From Multifurca ochricompacta (lineage: Eukaryota; Basidiomycota; Agaricomycetes; Russulales; Russulaceae): 64,000 nt of DNA. Numbering within the stretch: the stretch's first letter is position 1; every line of letters begins with the position of its first letter. The notes below the pieces were generated by a model that did not search any database, had not been told where the DNA came from, and saw nothing but the letters and a program-made list of their open reading frames with translations. The translations under genes were made by a program, and so were the position numbers. Shown in pieces: positions 22,070-32,401 of this stretch. The stretch is from NCBI GenBank assembly GCA_022496185.1, contig WTXG01000125.1, positions 47,799-111,798 of the forward strand, written 5' to 3'.

Positions 22070-23296
22070 ATGCTTTCCCAGCAACATCCTACCACACAAC
22101 AAACCATCATGTCTTTCATTGCTGCCAATGCCACTGTCAACACTTTCACCTCCCCTACAGTAGTTGTTGAAGCCTTCCCCTCTGCTCATCCCTCTACCCA
22201 ACCTTCCTCTCCCATTAACTATGAAGCCACTGCAGAATGAGTTAAGAACCAGTCCCCCAATCCTGATGACGACTTTCACCACTCTGAAGAGCCCCACCTG
22301 AATGACCTCCTCAACATGGTGCTAGATGATGAAGCCCCCAAATTCCTGTTCTTCACCAACAACCCAAACTCCTCAATGTACTTCCCCCTTGAAATTACTA
22401 TGGCTGATGGAGAGAAAGCCATAGCTAAGTACATTTTCTACACCAATGGAGGGATGGATGTTGCAGGCTGCATGAAGAAGAATGGACCAGTCTACAGGGC
22501 CCCAGTCTATCTGGAGGAAAGGTATACAGGTTGCCTTCATCATGCAATGAGTGACGAACAACTCAGCCACCTTGCAGCTGAGGACTCCCAAGCATTCACA
22601 ATTGATGAGGTGCTAAACAACATGTGCCTTCTGCATCTCAAAGCTGAGGTAATGAGACTGTGGAAGACCTTAACATTGCACACTACACTCAATCGACAGT
22701 ATCAGGAGTATGTGAAGCAAATGACTAGGTTGACAAGTGGGATGTTCCAGGTGGAACAATAATTGATGGAGATTAGAAAGAGGCTGGAGATAGGGGATGC
22801 ATATCAGACGATTGCCAAAAGGTACACAGACACCTACACATGACCCCTCCCACCATGATCATTGGGGGCTGCCCCAATGCTGCTGCCTAATCAGTTTGAG
22901 ATGCCAAGGTTGCATGAGAACCCCTGTGGAGAAACATGTTGGCAGTGTGACAGTAAGTACCACATTAGCTGGAACTGTCCCCTCAACTGCAAGTGGTGTT
23001 GCCACTGTCATAGCAACTTACACTGGAGCCAGTTCTGCATCTTCCACTGTCTCAGGGTTGCCCCAACAATCATCAATCCATCAGGATGGTGTGGCAAGTG
23101 CCTGTGTCACAATGTGGGACATCAAGAGATCAACTGTCCAGTCTACGATATGTGCCCTCAGTGTGGATAACAAGGCCCATATGGATTTCTGCACTCCCAT
23201 CAGTGTGCTGCGGATGAGACCTACACCATGGATGATCGTAATGTAGTGGATGATTATGTGGACTTAGTACAGGACAATGATGGTGTGCATTTCTAG
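22070..23296 (+). pseudogene. A2 ORF3: coiled-coil and zinc-knuckle protein
   Basis: Starts at ATG 22070 (MLSQQHPTTQQTIMSFIAAN) and ends at TAG 23294-23296, about 408 codons. Order: Ser/Pro-rich N-terminus, acidic DDDFHHSEEPHLNDLLN, the block SMYFPLEITMADGEKAIAKY, NGGMDVAGCMKKNGPVY, helical LKAEVMRLWKTLTLHTTLNR ... MTRLTSGMFQVEQ, then clusters CWQCDSKYHISWNC, CCHCHSNLHWSQFC, CGKCLCHNVGHQEINC and CPQCG. Stops: TGA after NYEATAE (22238-22240), TAA after VEQ (22760-22762), TGA near 22842, TAA at 23167-23169. Apart from these the frame is continuous over most of its length. Confidence 0.85.
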
Positions 23297-23313
23297 CTGG
23301 GTCAGCTTGAGCC

Positions 23314-23327
23314 AGAAGAGGGGGTGA
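23314..23327 (+). other. Polypurine tract of A2
   Basis: AGAAGAGGGGGTGA directly before the 3' LTR, as in A1, A4 and A7. Confidence 0.8.
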
Positions 23328-23707
23328 TGTTACAACCCTTGCCTAGCAACCCTCTTTTCTTTACCCTTCCTAATGCAGACCCCTCTCTTCCACCTACCCT
23401 ACATTTCTTGATCATGTCCCCCTCCTGGGATCCGTCACATGCCTTACTTCCTTCCCTGTGACCTGTTGATTACTTATGTTTGCTCTCTTATCTTTTTATC
23501 TCCTTATCATTACAAACTGGACACTTACTTAATTCCCTATCAGAAGCCAGGCTTTACACCATCTGCTTTTGTATCTTTGGGCCCACCTGACTCCATAGTT
23601 CTTATCTTGTAGATGCCCATCCAATTACATATATAAGTCCACTGTAGCTACACTGTAGACCTCAGACTCGACTTATTCAATACATCAGTGTCTGTCTTCT
23701 GGACAGA
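23328..23707 (+). repeat. 3' LTR of A2, truncated by A7
   Basis: Begins TGTTACAACCC and keeps U3, the TATATAAG box and the AGACTCGACTT start, then breaks at CTTCTGGACAGA where the A7 LTR begins in the opposite orientation. The remaining roughly 200 bp are not found in the window. Confidence 0.9.
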
Positions 23708-23843
23708 TGTTATGTCCAGTGCAGGACATTCTGCACAATGTGTGCTTCAGCTTAGGGCAAGGGTTTCAGATAAGAAGTCAATAAGACCCCTTGGAGTTTG
23801 AAGTGGGAAGTCAATGTCAAAGGGGCTGTTCCCTAAGACAATG
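23708..23843 (-). repeat. A7 3' LTR, left part
   Basis: The minus-strand end of an A LTR (plus strand TGTTATGTCC). It is interrupted at CAATG by Copia E and resumes at 35885. The two parts add up to about 572 bp, the normal A LTR length. Confidence 0.9.
23839..23843. repeat. Target-site duplication of E (left)
   Basis: CAATG, repeated at 35880-35884 on the other side of E. Confidence 0.92.
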
Positions 23844-24036
23844 TGTTGCTTGGGGTCAAAGAAGCACCAAGAATTCATCTCTTGGTTCGGGAATGATCGG
23901 GAATTGACCCTATGTGCCAATGCACCACCCACCTCCACAGCTGTGAAGGTATTCATCTGCGCGACATTATTACATTAAGCATATGCGCTCCACAAGTGCT
24001 TATGGACATCCTATCTATAATATTCATACCCATATG

Positions 24037-24044
24037 TATATAAG
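24037..24044 (+). promoter_or_regulatory. TATA box of LTR E
   Basis: TATATAAG. The first 24-bp repeat copy starts 34 bp downstream, the expected start-site distance. Confidence 0.65.
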
Positions 24045-24094
24045 GACTGCAGAGAAGGGTCATCTCACTTAAAGTCTCATTCCCTTCTCTGCAG

Positions 24095-24156
24095 GTTAGT
24101 ATTACTTCGTCGTAGCCAACATAATAAAACTAAAAGTCTCATTCCCTTCTCTGCAG
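24095..24156 (+). other. Putative 62-nt intron in LTR E
   Basis: Begins GTTAGT directly after the first repeat copy, has ACTAAAA near its end and finishes CTGCAG with the second repeat copy. Splicing would remove the spacer and one repeat, leaving a single repeat joined to the rest of the leader. The same arrangement is kept in the 3' LTR (35767-35828). Confidence 0.55.
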
Positions 24157-24207
24157 TCCCTTGTGTGCCCAAGCACATAAGGCCCCTTGTATTTGTTCAA
24201 CGCGACA

Positions 24208-24221
24208 GGTTATGGGCCCTG
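24208..24221 (+). other. Initiator tRNA-Met primer-binding site of E
   Basis: GGTTATGGGCCCTG immediately after the 5' LTR, identical to the site in D and resembling the copia-type internal iMet primer site. Confidence 0.85.
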
Positions 24222-24322
24222 GGCTTCGCCATCTACTGCACCCCTGCTCACTTGGAACTTCTCGCTCCTCTCATAAAAAGACCTTATCTCACCACTAGAC
24301 CTTGTCCTGCTCATACCTATAC

Positions 24323-25130
24323 ATGGCCACTTCCAAAGATCAATTGCCAGTATCCATCTCTCTTCTCACATCTTGGAACTATCGCATCTGGGCAGACGAC
24401 ATTAAAACCTGGCTTCAGCTCAATGGCCTATGGCGTCTTGTCACTGGGTTGGACAAAAGGCCAACTGCGACACCTGAGATCAAGGACTCTGGAGGGAACA
24501 TCATCTCTGTTGCCATTCCCCTAGATGAAGATAAGCTGGAGAAATGGGAGGTCAAGGCTGAACGAGCTGCCGGAGCCATTAAATCGGCTATGTCCCATGA
24601 CGTCAGGGTTCTCATCAGAGATTGTGAAGATGATCCTGTCAACATCTGGCAAACGCTGAAGGATTCCTTCATTGTACAGCGCACCGCACCTCGTTTTAAT
24701 GCTTACCATGCCCTCCTTTCGATCCAGAAGGAGGATGCTGACTCTCTGGATGCATTAATTAATAAAGTCAATGATCAGATCAGGACCATCCAATCGCTCT
24801 CCCCTGACTCATTCACTTTAAGCAACCTCTACGACGAATTGGCCGTCATGGCCATCATTAGGGCTCTTCCTCAATCTTTTGACGACGTTGTGAGGACTAT
24901 CTCTGTTCTGGACAAATTTGACAAAAACTCTGTGATCCAATGCCTCAGAAACATGGATCAAACTCGCCCTAACTCATCTGGGACTGCATTGGCTTTCGCC
25001 GCCTCATCCTCCTCACATAACTCATCTCAGAAGCCCCCCTTCGCCTCAAAATACTCAGAACAAGGCCCAAAATCGCCCCAAGTGCGACTTTTGCTCTCGC
25101 CTTGGCCATGTTGAGGCCAAATGCTTCCTC
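24323..25130 (+). pseudogene. gag: E gag, up to the F insertion
   Basis: The first suitable ATG is at 24323 (MATSKDQLPVSISLLTSWNY). It has the Copia Gag architecture: WNYRIWADDIKTWL, then VNIWQTLKDSF, FNAYHALLSIQKEDADSLD, LYDELAVMAIIRALPQSFDD, and a Ser/Pro-rich linker. The main frame ends at 25114. The zinc knuckle CDFCSRLGHVEAKC (25083-25124) is in another frame, so a single-base indel lies near 25040-25070. F inserted two codons after the knuckle. Confidence 0.92.
25126..25130. repeat. Target-site duplication of F (left)
   Basis: TCCTC, repeated at 31917-31921. Confidence 0.93.
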
Positions 25131-25867
25131 TGTGACGCTTTTTGTCGATGTGACGCGTTTGTGACGCGTTTGTGACGTTTTGTGACAGTTTTCGACCCGC
25201 GCGCGTTGACTTTTGTTTCAACGTTTTCGACACTCCTCACTCCGAGTCATGTGACTGGAGCTGATGGATCTTTCTTATCTAATCGCTAAATTCCTCGGAC
25301 TGACCTGATTGACACTGATCTGCTTTTGGAGTGGGTGCAACACCACTTACAATTCCTGCTTCAGTTCCCACTAGAGATTCACATGTATATTTACTATACT
25401 ACATTCTACTTTACTTACAAAGACACTAGAATACTTGTATTTAAGTAGGACACACTGGAGAGACAGACTTTAAGTCTGTTCTCTTGTATCTAATACAGGT
25501 CTACTGTTCTTCACCAGAATCCCCTTGAACTTCCTAAGCTGCAACTTAGGAAGCCTTCACCCCAGAACCTCCAGCAGGGCCTATTGCCACTGCTTCAACT
25601 CGCTTCTTGCACGTGTGCCCCTCTCGCTTTGTGTGGGCCTTGAACCTTGAACGCGGCCCTTGTGGTTTGCCTTGACACCTTGAATCGACGTGCGCCCCTC
25701 TTGTATCTTGTGGGCCTTTGAATCTTGACCGCGGCTCGCTGGGGCTCGCCTTGACACCTTGACTTGACTTGTCTTGATAGTCTAACTTTGAATCTTGTAT
25801 GCACTCCACATCTTGAGGACCTGCAGCTTGAAACGACGACTGACACAGCAGAGACCTGGCTGTGACA
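25131..25867 (+). repeat. 5' LTR of F (737 bp)
   Basis: TGTGACGCTT to CTGTGACA. TATTTAAG at 25438-25445. Contains two adjacent imperfect units of about 77 bp (25611-25687 and 25688-25764; both start ACGTG(T/C)GCCCCTCT and end TTGACACCTTGA). Also contains AGTCATGTGACT, a perfect palindrome, near 25242. Confidence 0.94.
25438..25445 (+). promoter_or_regulatory. TATA-like box of F
   Basis: TATTTAAG, 34 bp upstream of AAGTCTGTTCT (25472-25482), the predicted transcript start that complements the primer site. Confidence 0.6.
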
Positions 25868-25869
25868 TT

Positions 25870-25880
25870 AGAACAGACTT
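25870..25880 (+). other. Self-primer binding site of F
   Basis: AGAACAGACTT, 2 nt after the LTR, is the exact reverse complement of AAGTCTGTTCT at 25472-25482. This matches Tf1-type self-priming, where the first 11 nt of the RNA fold back to prime minus-strand synthesis. Confidence 0.82.
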
Positions 25881-26303
25881 CTACAACCCCAGAAAGAAGC
25901 AGAACTCACCGAACGCGCAAGGCGACGACGACGCGTCCCTTGCCTCGACACCGAACCCGAACTACGACCTTGGAGCCGACGACGCTCCAATCGATTCCTA
26001 TATTCGACTTGCCGTTCTCGCGATAGAGAGCTTCTCCCAACCAGAAAACCAGAAACGACTCACCAGAATCGCAAGGCGACGACGACGTGTCCCTTGCCCG
26101 AAATCCAGAAGCGCAACTCAGCGCGTGAACCCCAGACCCGTCCATCGGACGACGCGTCCCTCGAATAACAAACTCCGGAACGAAACCTAATAGACAGATC
26201 AGTACGACAGGAGCTGGACAACGTACCACCCGAATTCCGAAACCGTTTCGCGCTGCTCGCAAGTGATTCCCTGATTGACGGCGTCCCACACGACGCCGAA
26301 CCC
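25881..26303 (+). other. F leader, possibly partly coding
   Basis: A frame open from inside the LTR to 26190 ends before gag and contains two copies of an Arg-rich/RRRRV stretch after similar NQKRL-type sequence. A roughly 50-bp segment is repeated imperfectly (about 25905 and 26055, both including AAGGCGACGACGACG). I see no start codon that clearly makes it a gene. Confidence 0.4.
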
Positions 26304-27500
26304 ATGAATCCCGAATTCTTGCTCGAACCTCGACTGGAAGCAAGACTGCTCCAGGAATCCACATCAACATCCATAGAAACAAATCTTGCAGCCGTGACAA
26401 CTTCCTTTCCATTTGTGATCCCAACGCGAATAACAGACGACGCCGACCCAGAAAGGGGACCCCCACACGACCTTCCAGTTCCGACACAAGGAACGCCCAG
26501 ACTAAATCAGGGAGGACAAATGGAGGGCGTTCCTCCCCCCTTTTTCGAGGGCGACAGAGATATCGCCATGGACTGGTTTGCTCGGCTCGAATTATTCTTC
26601 ATCTTGAACGAAAACGCGACGACGGTCCAAAATGAGCGTACGAAAGTGGCCTATGTGTTAGGGTTAATACGAGGACCGAAAATAGACCGATGGGTCGTGG
26701 ACCAAATAAATTGGCTCTCCGCCATAAAAAACGGAGACATCCGAGTATCGGGAATTTGGGAGACATTCAAAGAAACGTTTCAGACAGCCTGGGCCGATGC
26801 CGCGGCCGGACAAAAGGCACTAAGGGCACTAGACAAATTACAGATGAAAGATTCCAATATAGATGATTACATAGCCGAGTTTCGTACCTTGGCAATCCGA
26901 GCAGAACTGCACATCGACGATCCAGCCGCCCGGCAATACTTTCACCGAGGGCTCCCCACGCGTCTGGTCCAGACCATGCTCATGTTAGATCAACCCAGAA
27001 CCTTCGATGAAGCAGCTGCGTCAGCTAGACGACATCACGCTAACTGGATTTACACGAAAGATCTACTGGGTACTAGCACTCGGACACCGACTAACCCGTC
27101 ACCGCGAGACAATGAGTTCACATTCTACCGAAAATGCGACCCGAGTACAAGAGAAGTTGACATCATTAAAAAGGCAATCGCGACGAAAGAAAAGGAACAG
27201 TATAACAGAAAAGGACGATGCTTCGAGTGCGGACGCCGAGGGCATCTTATCAGAGATTGTCCAAATAAGGAACCCCGTACCAACACAAGCGCCCCGGCTC
27301 GGACCGCTACGATCACTGAAGTACCTCGGACGACTGTGGCGGTACCCACCGGATCACACGAGCAGAGATCCGCGAGTACGACAACTACGCCTACACTAGA
27401 TGTCGACGCAATCGCAATGGCCCTTAGATCCATGACCGACGACAAACGCCTCGCATTACAGAACAAGTTTAAAGGGGACGAGGATTTTTATATCGCTTGA
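26304..27500 (+). CDS. gag: F Gag (398 aa)
   Basis: Starts MNPEFLLEPRLEARLL and ends at TGA 27498-27500. Residues about 80-230 form a retrotransposon Gag capsid domain (FEGDRDIAMDWFARLELFFI, KVAYVLGLIRGPKIDRWVVD, WETFKETFQTAWADAAAGQK, YIAEFRTLAIRAEL, YFHRGLPTRLVQTML). A CX2CX4HX4C knuckle, CFECGRRGHLIRDC, is near residue 310. Pol lies in the -1 frame and is open across the gag stop, so Gag-Pol is probably made by -1 frameshifting or reinitiation at the ATG at 27501; the sequence alone does not decide. No disabling lesion in this gene. Confidence 0.93.
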   Translation: MNPEFLLEPRLEARLLQESTSTSIETNLAAVTTSFPFVIPTRITDDADPERGPPHDLPVPTQGTPRLNQGGQMEGVPPPFFEGDRDIAMDWFARLELFFILNENATTVQNERTKVAYVLGLIRGPKIDRWVVDQINWLSAIKNGDIRVSGIWETFKETFQTAWADAAAGQKALRALDKLQMKDSNIDDYIAEFRTLAIRAELHIDDPAARQYFHRGLPTRLVQTMLMLDQPRTFDEAAASARRHHANWIYTKDLLGTSTRTPTNPSPRDNEFTFYRKCDPSTREVDIIKKAIATKEKEQYNRKGRCFECGRRGHLIRDCPNKEPRTNTSAPARTATITEVPRTTVAVPTGSHEQRSASTTTTPTLDVDAIAMALRSMTDDKRLALQNKFKGDEDFYIA

Positions 27501-30500
27501 ATGACGCGGCCTTCATTCGAGCGTTAATCTCACACCATGTATTCAGGTCGCCTATTAGAGCAATGACAATATCTGTTCCTTTACATGGAGTGAAAAAAGG
27601 GGCCAATATAGAAGCACTCATCGACAGTGGTGCAACCGAAAATTTCATAAACTACAAGACAGTAATCAGACATCGACTCCCCACCAAACAGTTAACTATT
27701 CCGAAACGGTTACAAAATGCAGATGGCTCCCCCAACGCCACACGAAATATCACGCAATGCGTCGATCTCAGCATTACCACAAATAACAAAACGCAACGGC
27801 ACCGTTTTTATGTAGCATCAATTGGAATGGACGACATGATCCTGGGATATCCGTGGTTTGCAGCAAACAACCCCCAGATAGATTGGACAGAAGGACGTCT
27901 TACCGAAGATATTTATTTTGATCTACCATCAGAACATGTGAAAAGACTCAACATCGCTCAAGAATTAGCAATCAAAGCTAAAGATAAGATCGAACGATCT
28001 TGGGATCAAGTCGTCCCATCAGAGTACCATCGCCACCAGAAAGTATTTAGCGATCAGGAAGCACAGCGGTTCCCAGAGGCCCGACCTTGGGATCACTGAA
28101 TTGAATTAAAACCAGATGCACCCTCGACACTAGATTGTAAGATCTATCCATTAGGACCGGGAGAACAGGACGCGTTAAACAAGTTCCTAGAAGAACACTT
28201 GCAGAAGGGATACATAAAAGAGTCCAAATCACCTTACGCATCACCCTTTTTCTTTATCAAGAAGAAGGATGGAAAGCTTAGACCAGTTCAAGATTATCGC
28301 AAACTCAATAATTGGACCATCCAGAACACATATCCACTTCCGCTAATCCCTGAGCTTATAGATCGCGTTCGTGGGAGCACATTATTCACTAAGATGGATG
28401 TCCGCTGGGGATATAACAATATCCAAATAGTTCCTGAGGACAGATGGAAGGCAGCCTTTAAAACAAATCGCGGCTTGTATGAACCAAATGTTATGTTCTT
28501 TGGACTCACGAACTCTCCGGCAACGTTCCAGACTATGATGAATGCAGAATTCAGAGAAGAACTGAACGAACGAGACGAAGCTGGAAAGGCTTGGTTCACT
28601 GTCTACATGGATGATATCCTTATTCACACCAATCATAATCTACGAGATCATCAGGCTAAAGTCCATCGCGTCTTAGATAAACTCAGTAAACTGGATCTTT
28701 ATCTCAAACCAGAGAAATGCGCCTTTGAACAAACACGCATCGAATACCTAGGGCTCATTTTAGAGGCAAATCAAGTGCACATGGATCCAGTTAAAGTGGA
28801 GGGCGTCGCAACCTGGAAAACGCCTACCACAGTAAAGGAAATTCGCTCGTTCCTTGGTTTCTGCCAATTCTATCGGCGGTTTATCCAGGGATTTAGTAAA
28901 ATTGCAGCTCCATTGAACGCGCTTACTAGTGCCAAAAACCCCTGGAAGTGGACAGAGATCGAACAGAAGGCATTTGACGATCTCAAGCAACGCGTGACCT
29001 CGCAACCAGTATTAATGCAACCAGACTTTGAAGAGCCCTTTATAGTGGATGCAGATGCCTCAGGCTATGCTCTTGGGGCGACTCTAAGTCAAAAGGATTC
29101 AGAAGGACGACTACACCCAATTGCCTACTTGTCAAAAACTCTAGATGTTACGCAGCGGAACTGGGACATCTACGATCGCGAACTATTCGCTATCATTATC
29201 GCATTTAGATCGTGGCGCCAATACCTTCTCGGTGCCAAACATAAAGTTCAAGTCCGCACCGATCACAATAATCTCCAGTACTTCAAGGAACCCCAGAAAC
29301 TCAATCGGCGACAGGCTAGATGGCTCCAGGAGCTCGCAGATTTTGACTTTACGCTTGAGCACATCCCGGGAAAACTTCATACGGTTGCCGACATGCTCTC
29401 ACGCCGACCGGATGCGGACCGCGGAATAGATGATAACGACGAAGTCACAGTCCTACCAGCAGATTTATTCGTTAAAACGATGCAGTCGGTGAAGCTTCCC
29501 TTCCCCACTACCCTTCCAGAACAACGTGAGATTCTACAACGGTACCACGATCATGTGCTAGCAGGACACCCAGGAATCGACAAAACCACACGCAGAGTAC
29601 AGCGCGAGTATGAAGGAAGAAATCTGAAGGATTTTGTACGAGAATATGTCCAAGGATGCGCGAAATGCCAGGAAAATAAGCCAAAACTCACAAAGAAAGC
29701 GCCGATCTTTCCATTAGATGTACCGGCAACCGACGGCCCGTTTCAATATATTGCTATGGATCTCATCACGGATCTCCCACCGGCTGGGAAGCATGACGCG
29801 GTACTCACGATCGTAGATCAAGGGTGTTCTAAGGCAGCTAAATTCATTCCGTGCTCTAAGGATATCACTGGTGAAGGCGTTGCTACCCTCTACTACCGCC
29901 ATCTCTTTCCGTTCTTTGGTGTTCCACGACGAATAATCTCCGATCGAGATCCGCGCTTTACGTCGCATTTCTCGCGCGCCCTTACCAAGATTCTTCAGAT
30001 CCAACAAAATTTATCTACGGCATTTCACCCTCGGACAGATGGATCTAGTGAACGTATGAATCTTTGGCTTGAACAGTACTTGCGACTCTGGATAAGTGAT
30101 GATCAATATAAGTGGTCAGACTATCTACCGCTGGCGGAGTATGTACACAATTCTTGGCCGCATGATAAAACGAAAATATCCCCGCATGCGCTCATCCATG
30201 GCATGCAGTTTGACTGGAAGGCTGAAGCTAGTGACACTGATGTTCCACAGGTTGACGAGCGCATGCGCAACCTACGCGATGCTCGATCTCACGCAGAACA
30301 CGCATTCCGAACGACTACGGATCTATCGGCCCGACCACAATTCGAGATCGGCGCGCAGGTCTGGCTTGAAGGAAAGAACCTGAAAACACATTTCCCCTCG
30401 TCTAAACTGGCCCCTCGTCGCTATGGGCCATTTGCCATCTCGGTGTGTATTTCCCCTGTGGCCTATCGCTTAGCTCTGCCGGACCACATGAAGATTCATA

Positions 30501-30790
30501 ACGTATTCCACATTGATCTTTTATCGCCTTACTTGGAAACTGACGCTCATGGGCCTAACTACGCGCGGCCCCCTCCTGATCTTATCAACCAAGAAGAAGA
30601 GTATGAAGTGGATGCGATTCTAAATCATCGCACTTATGGACGCGCAAGGAAACTCCAATACCTAGTCAGCTGGAAAGGTTATCCAGCCAGCGATAATTCT
30701 TGGGTCAATGAGGAAGATTGCCACGCACCAGATCTTATCAAGTCGTACGCTAGTTCACTATCCAGGCGCCAGAGTCGGCACCAGTCTTGA
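27501..30790 (+). pseudogene. pol: F Pol, one in-frame stop
   Basis: About 1,096 codons in one frame, interrupted only by TGA at 28097-28099 (RPWDH*IELKPD, where the other elements have RPWDHAI). Order: protease LIDSGATENF near residue 40; RT with [30 protein letters not shown] and YMDDI near 368; RNase H with DADASGYALGATL near 517 and DRELFAIIIAFRSW; integrase finger HVLAGHPGIDKTT ... CAKCQ, core AMDLITDLP, ISDRDPRFTSHF and TDGSSERMNLWLEQYLRLW; chromodomain EYEVDAILNHR ... LVSWKGYPASDNSWV at about 1035-1085. The single stop could be polymorphic, so a sister copy may be active. Confidence 0.93.
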
Positions 30791-31170
30791 GAGGGGGCAA
30801 ACACTTTGGCAAGACAGATCAAGATTTACATCTCTTATGGGCTTATCCTTAGACGACTCTCACGATCATGCAACCTAGGCAAAGATCGCGCGTTATCATT
30901 ATACCACTAGACGACTCAGATCTAATCTACCAAGAAGAACTCGCGCGTTGACGACGGCAGGCGGACCGGACTGGCCGCGATGTTCAAACGCGACGCGACT
31001 TACATCTTATCTAATATCACGCGCACCGACCAGAACTTCACACGACACTCCAATCAGACAAGATCGGACGCTCTTGACGCCATCGACGACGCGAAGATCT
31101 CCACTTTCCCCCGTGTATCACTGACGCGACTCTAATCAACTGAGCTTAGGGGCAAGCTCGACCGTACAAC
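30791..31170 (+). other. F 3' untranslated region
   Basis: About 380 bp between the pol stop and the polypurine tract. It has no long frame, is CpG-rich, and I see no repeat or match to the other families. Confidence 0.6.
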
Positions 31171-31178
31171 GGGGGTGA
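31171..31178 (+). other. Polypurine tract of F
   Basis: GGGGGTGA directly before the 3' LTR, the same core as in family A. Confidence 0.75.
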
Positions 31179-31916
31179 TGTGACGCTTTTTGTCGATGTG
31201 ACGCGTTTGTGACGCGTTTGTGACGTTTTGTGACAGTTTTCGACCCGCGCGCGTTTGACTTTTGTTTCAACGTTTTCGACACTCCTCACTCCGAGTCATG
31301 TGACTGGAGCTGATGGATCTTTCTTATCTAATCGCTAAATTCCTCGGACTGACCTGATTGACACTGATCTGCTTTTGGAGTGGGTGCAACACCACTTACA
31401 ATTCCTGCTTCAGTTCCCACTAGAGATTCACATGTATATTTACTATACTACATTCTACTTTACTTACAAAGACACTAGAATACTTGTATTTAAGTAGGAC
31501 ACACTGGAGAGACAGACTTTAAGTCTGTTCTCTTGTATCTAATACAGGTCTACTGTTCTTCACCAGAATCCCCTTGAACTTCCTAAGCTGCAACTTAGGA
31601 AGCCTTCACCCCAGAACCTCCAGCAGGGCCTATTGCCACTGCTTCAACTCGCTTCTTGCACGTGTGCCCCTCTCGCTTTGTGTGGGCCTTGAACCTTGAA
31701 CGCGGCCCTTGTGGTTTGCCTTGACACCTTGAATCGACGTGCGCCCCTCTTGTATCTTGTGGGCCTTTGAATCTTGACCGCGGCTCGCTGGGGCTCGCCT
31801 TGACACCTTGACTTGACTTGTCTTGATAGTCTAACTTTGAATCTTGTATGCACTCCACATCTTGAGGACCTGCAGCTTGAAACGACGACTGACACAGCAG
31901 AGACCTGGCTGTGACA
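31179..31916 (+). repeat. 3' LTR of F (738 bp)
   Basis: Same as the 5' LTR except for one extra T (GCGTTTGACT against GCGTTGACT) as read by eye. Confidence 0.94.
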
Positions 31917-31921
31917 TCCTC
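31917..31921. repeat. Target-site duplication of F (right)
   Basis: TCCTC, matching 25126-25130. E gag resumes here. Confidence 0.93.
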
Positions 31922-32401
31922 TGAGAGAAACTCATAAAGCAGATCGCTTCCTCGTCATCGCCATCAGCCACTCCTGCCTCTATTTCCCCCTCCAGTGTCC
32001 CCACTGCCCCACAATCTGCATCCGTTGCCTCCGCGAGTGCACTTTCCTGTTCTATCCAACCTGATTCTCACATCTCTTGGAATGCAGACTCTGGTGCTTC
32101 AGCTCATATGACATTCAATCGCCATTGGCTACGAAATTTGAGGCCACACAGCACCCTAATTCGATTGGCAGATGGGTCATCAGTGTACTCTGAGGGAATT
32201 GGGTCAGTCAGGTTCATCCCTGTGGTGGGGGGGAAGGCAATGCCCCCTGTGGAATTCACAAATGTCCTCTATGTTCCCTCTCTCCGCACGAACTTGTTTT
32301 CTATTCTGTATCTGGCTATGAATCGACACTTCTTTATCTCAATATGGAAAGACACCATCAGCTTCATTAGGAATGGTCACATTGCTTTGAAGCAAAGGTA
32401 A
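31922..32401 (+). pseudogene. pol: E pol: end of gag linker and protease
   Basis: Continues E directly after F. In frame with the knuckle there is a TGA at 31922-31924 (CFL*EKLIKQ), probably an ancestral CGA. A Ser/Pro-rich linker follows, then the protease WNADSGASAHMTFNRHWL (about 32080-32130), LADGSSVYSEGIGSVRF and FTNVLYVPSLRTNLFSILYL. The frame ends at TAA 32399-32401, shortly before the integrase frame, so a frameshift lies near 32400. Confidence 0.9.

Larger units (their letters stand above)
18296..23707 (+). mobile_element. Ty3/Gypsy element A2 (5' end missing)
   Basis: Plus-strand A copy from just upstream of the Gag zinc knuckle through pol and ORF3 to a 3' LTR that is cut after 380 bp by A7. 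The 5' LTR and most of gag are lost where A5 lies. CpG-poor, with many TGA stops at ancestral CGA or TGG codons. Confidence 0.93.
23844..24207 (+). repeat. 5' LTR of E (364 bp)
   Basis: TGTTGCTTGG to CGCGACA. TATA at 24037. Contains an exact 24-bp direct repeat (24071-24094 and 24133-24156) starting 34 bp after the TATA box. Confidence 0.94.
25131..31916 (+). mobile_element. Ty3/Gypsy element F, nearly intact
   Basis: A 6.8-kb chromodomain element with LTRs of 737 and 738 bp that differ, as I read them, by one inserted T. TCCTC duplications flank it inside E gag. It has an intact 398-codon gag and a pol with one in-frame TGA. CpG-rich and undecayed, so it is probably the most recent arrival in this stack. 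Confidence 0.95.

Noticed and set aside
10117..22297. Many 60-110 codon ORFs opposite to pol in the A copies
   Set aside because: They are mirror images of conserved pol blocks and recur wherever pol recurs; no independent motif.
27486..27500. T-run before the F gag stop as a -1 slippery site
   Set aside because: GAT TTT TAT does not fit the XXXYYYZ rule in the gag frame, although the frames do overlap by -1.
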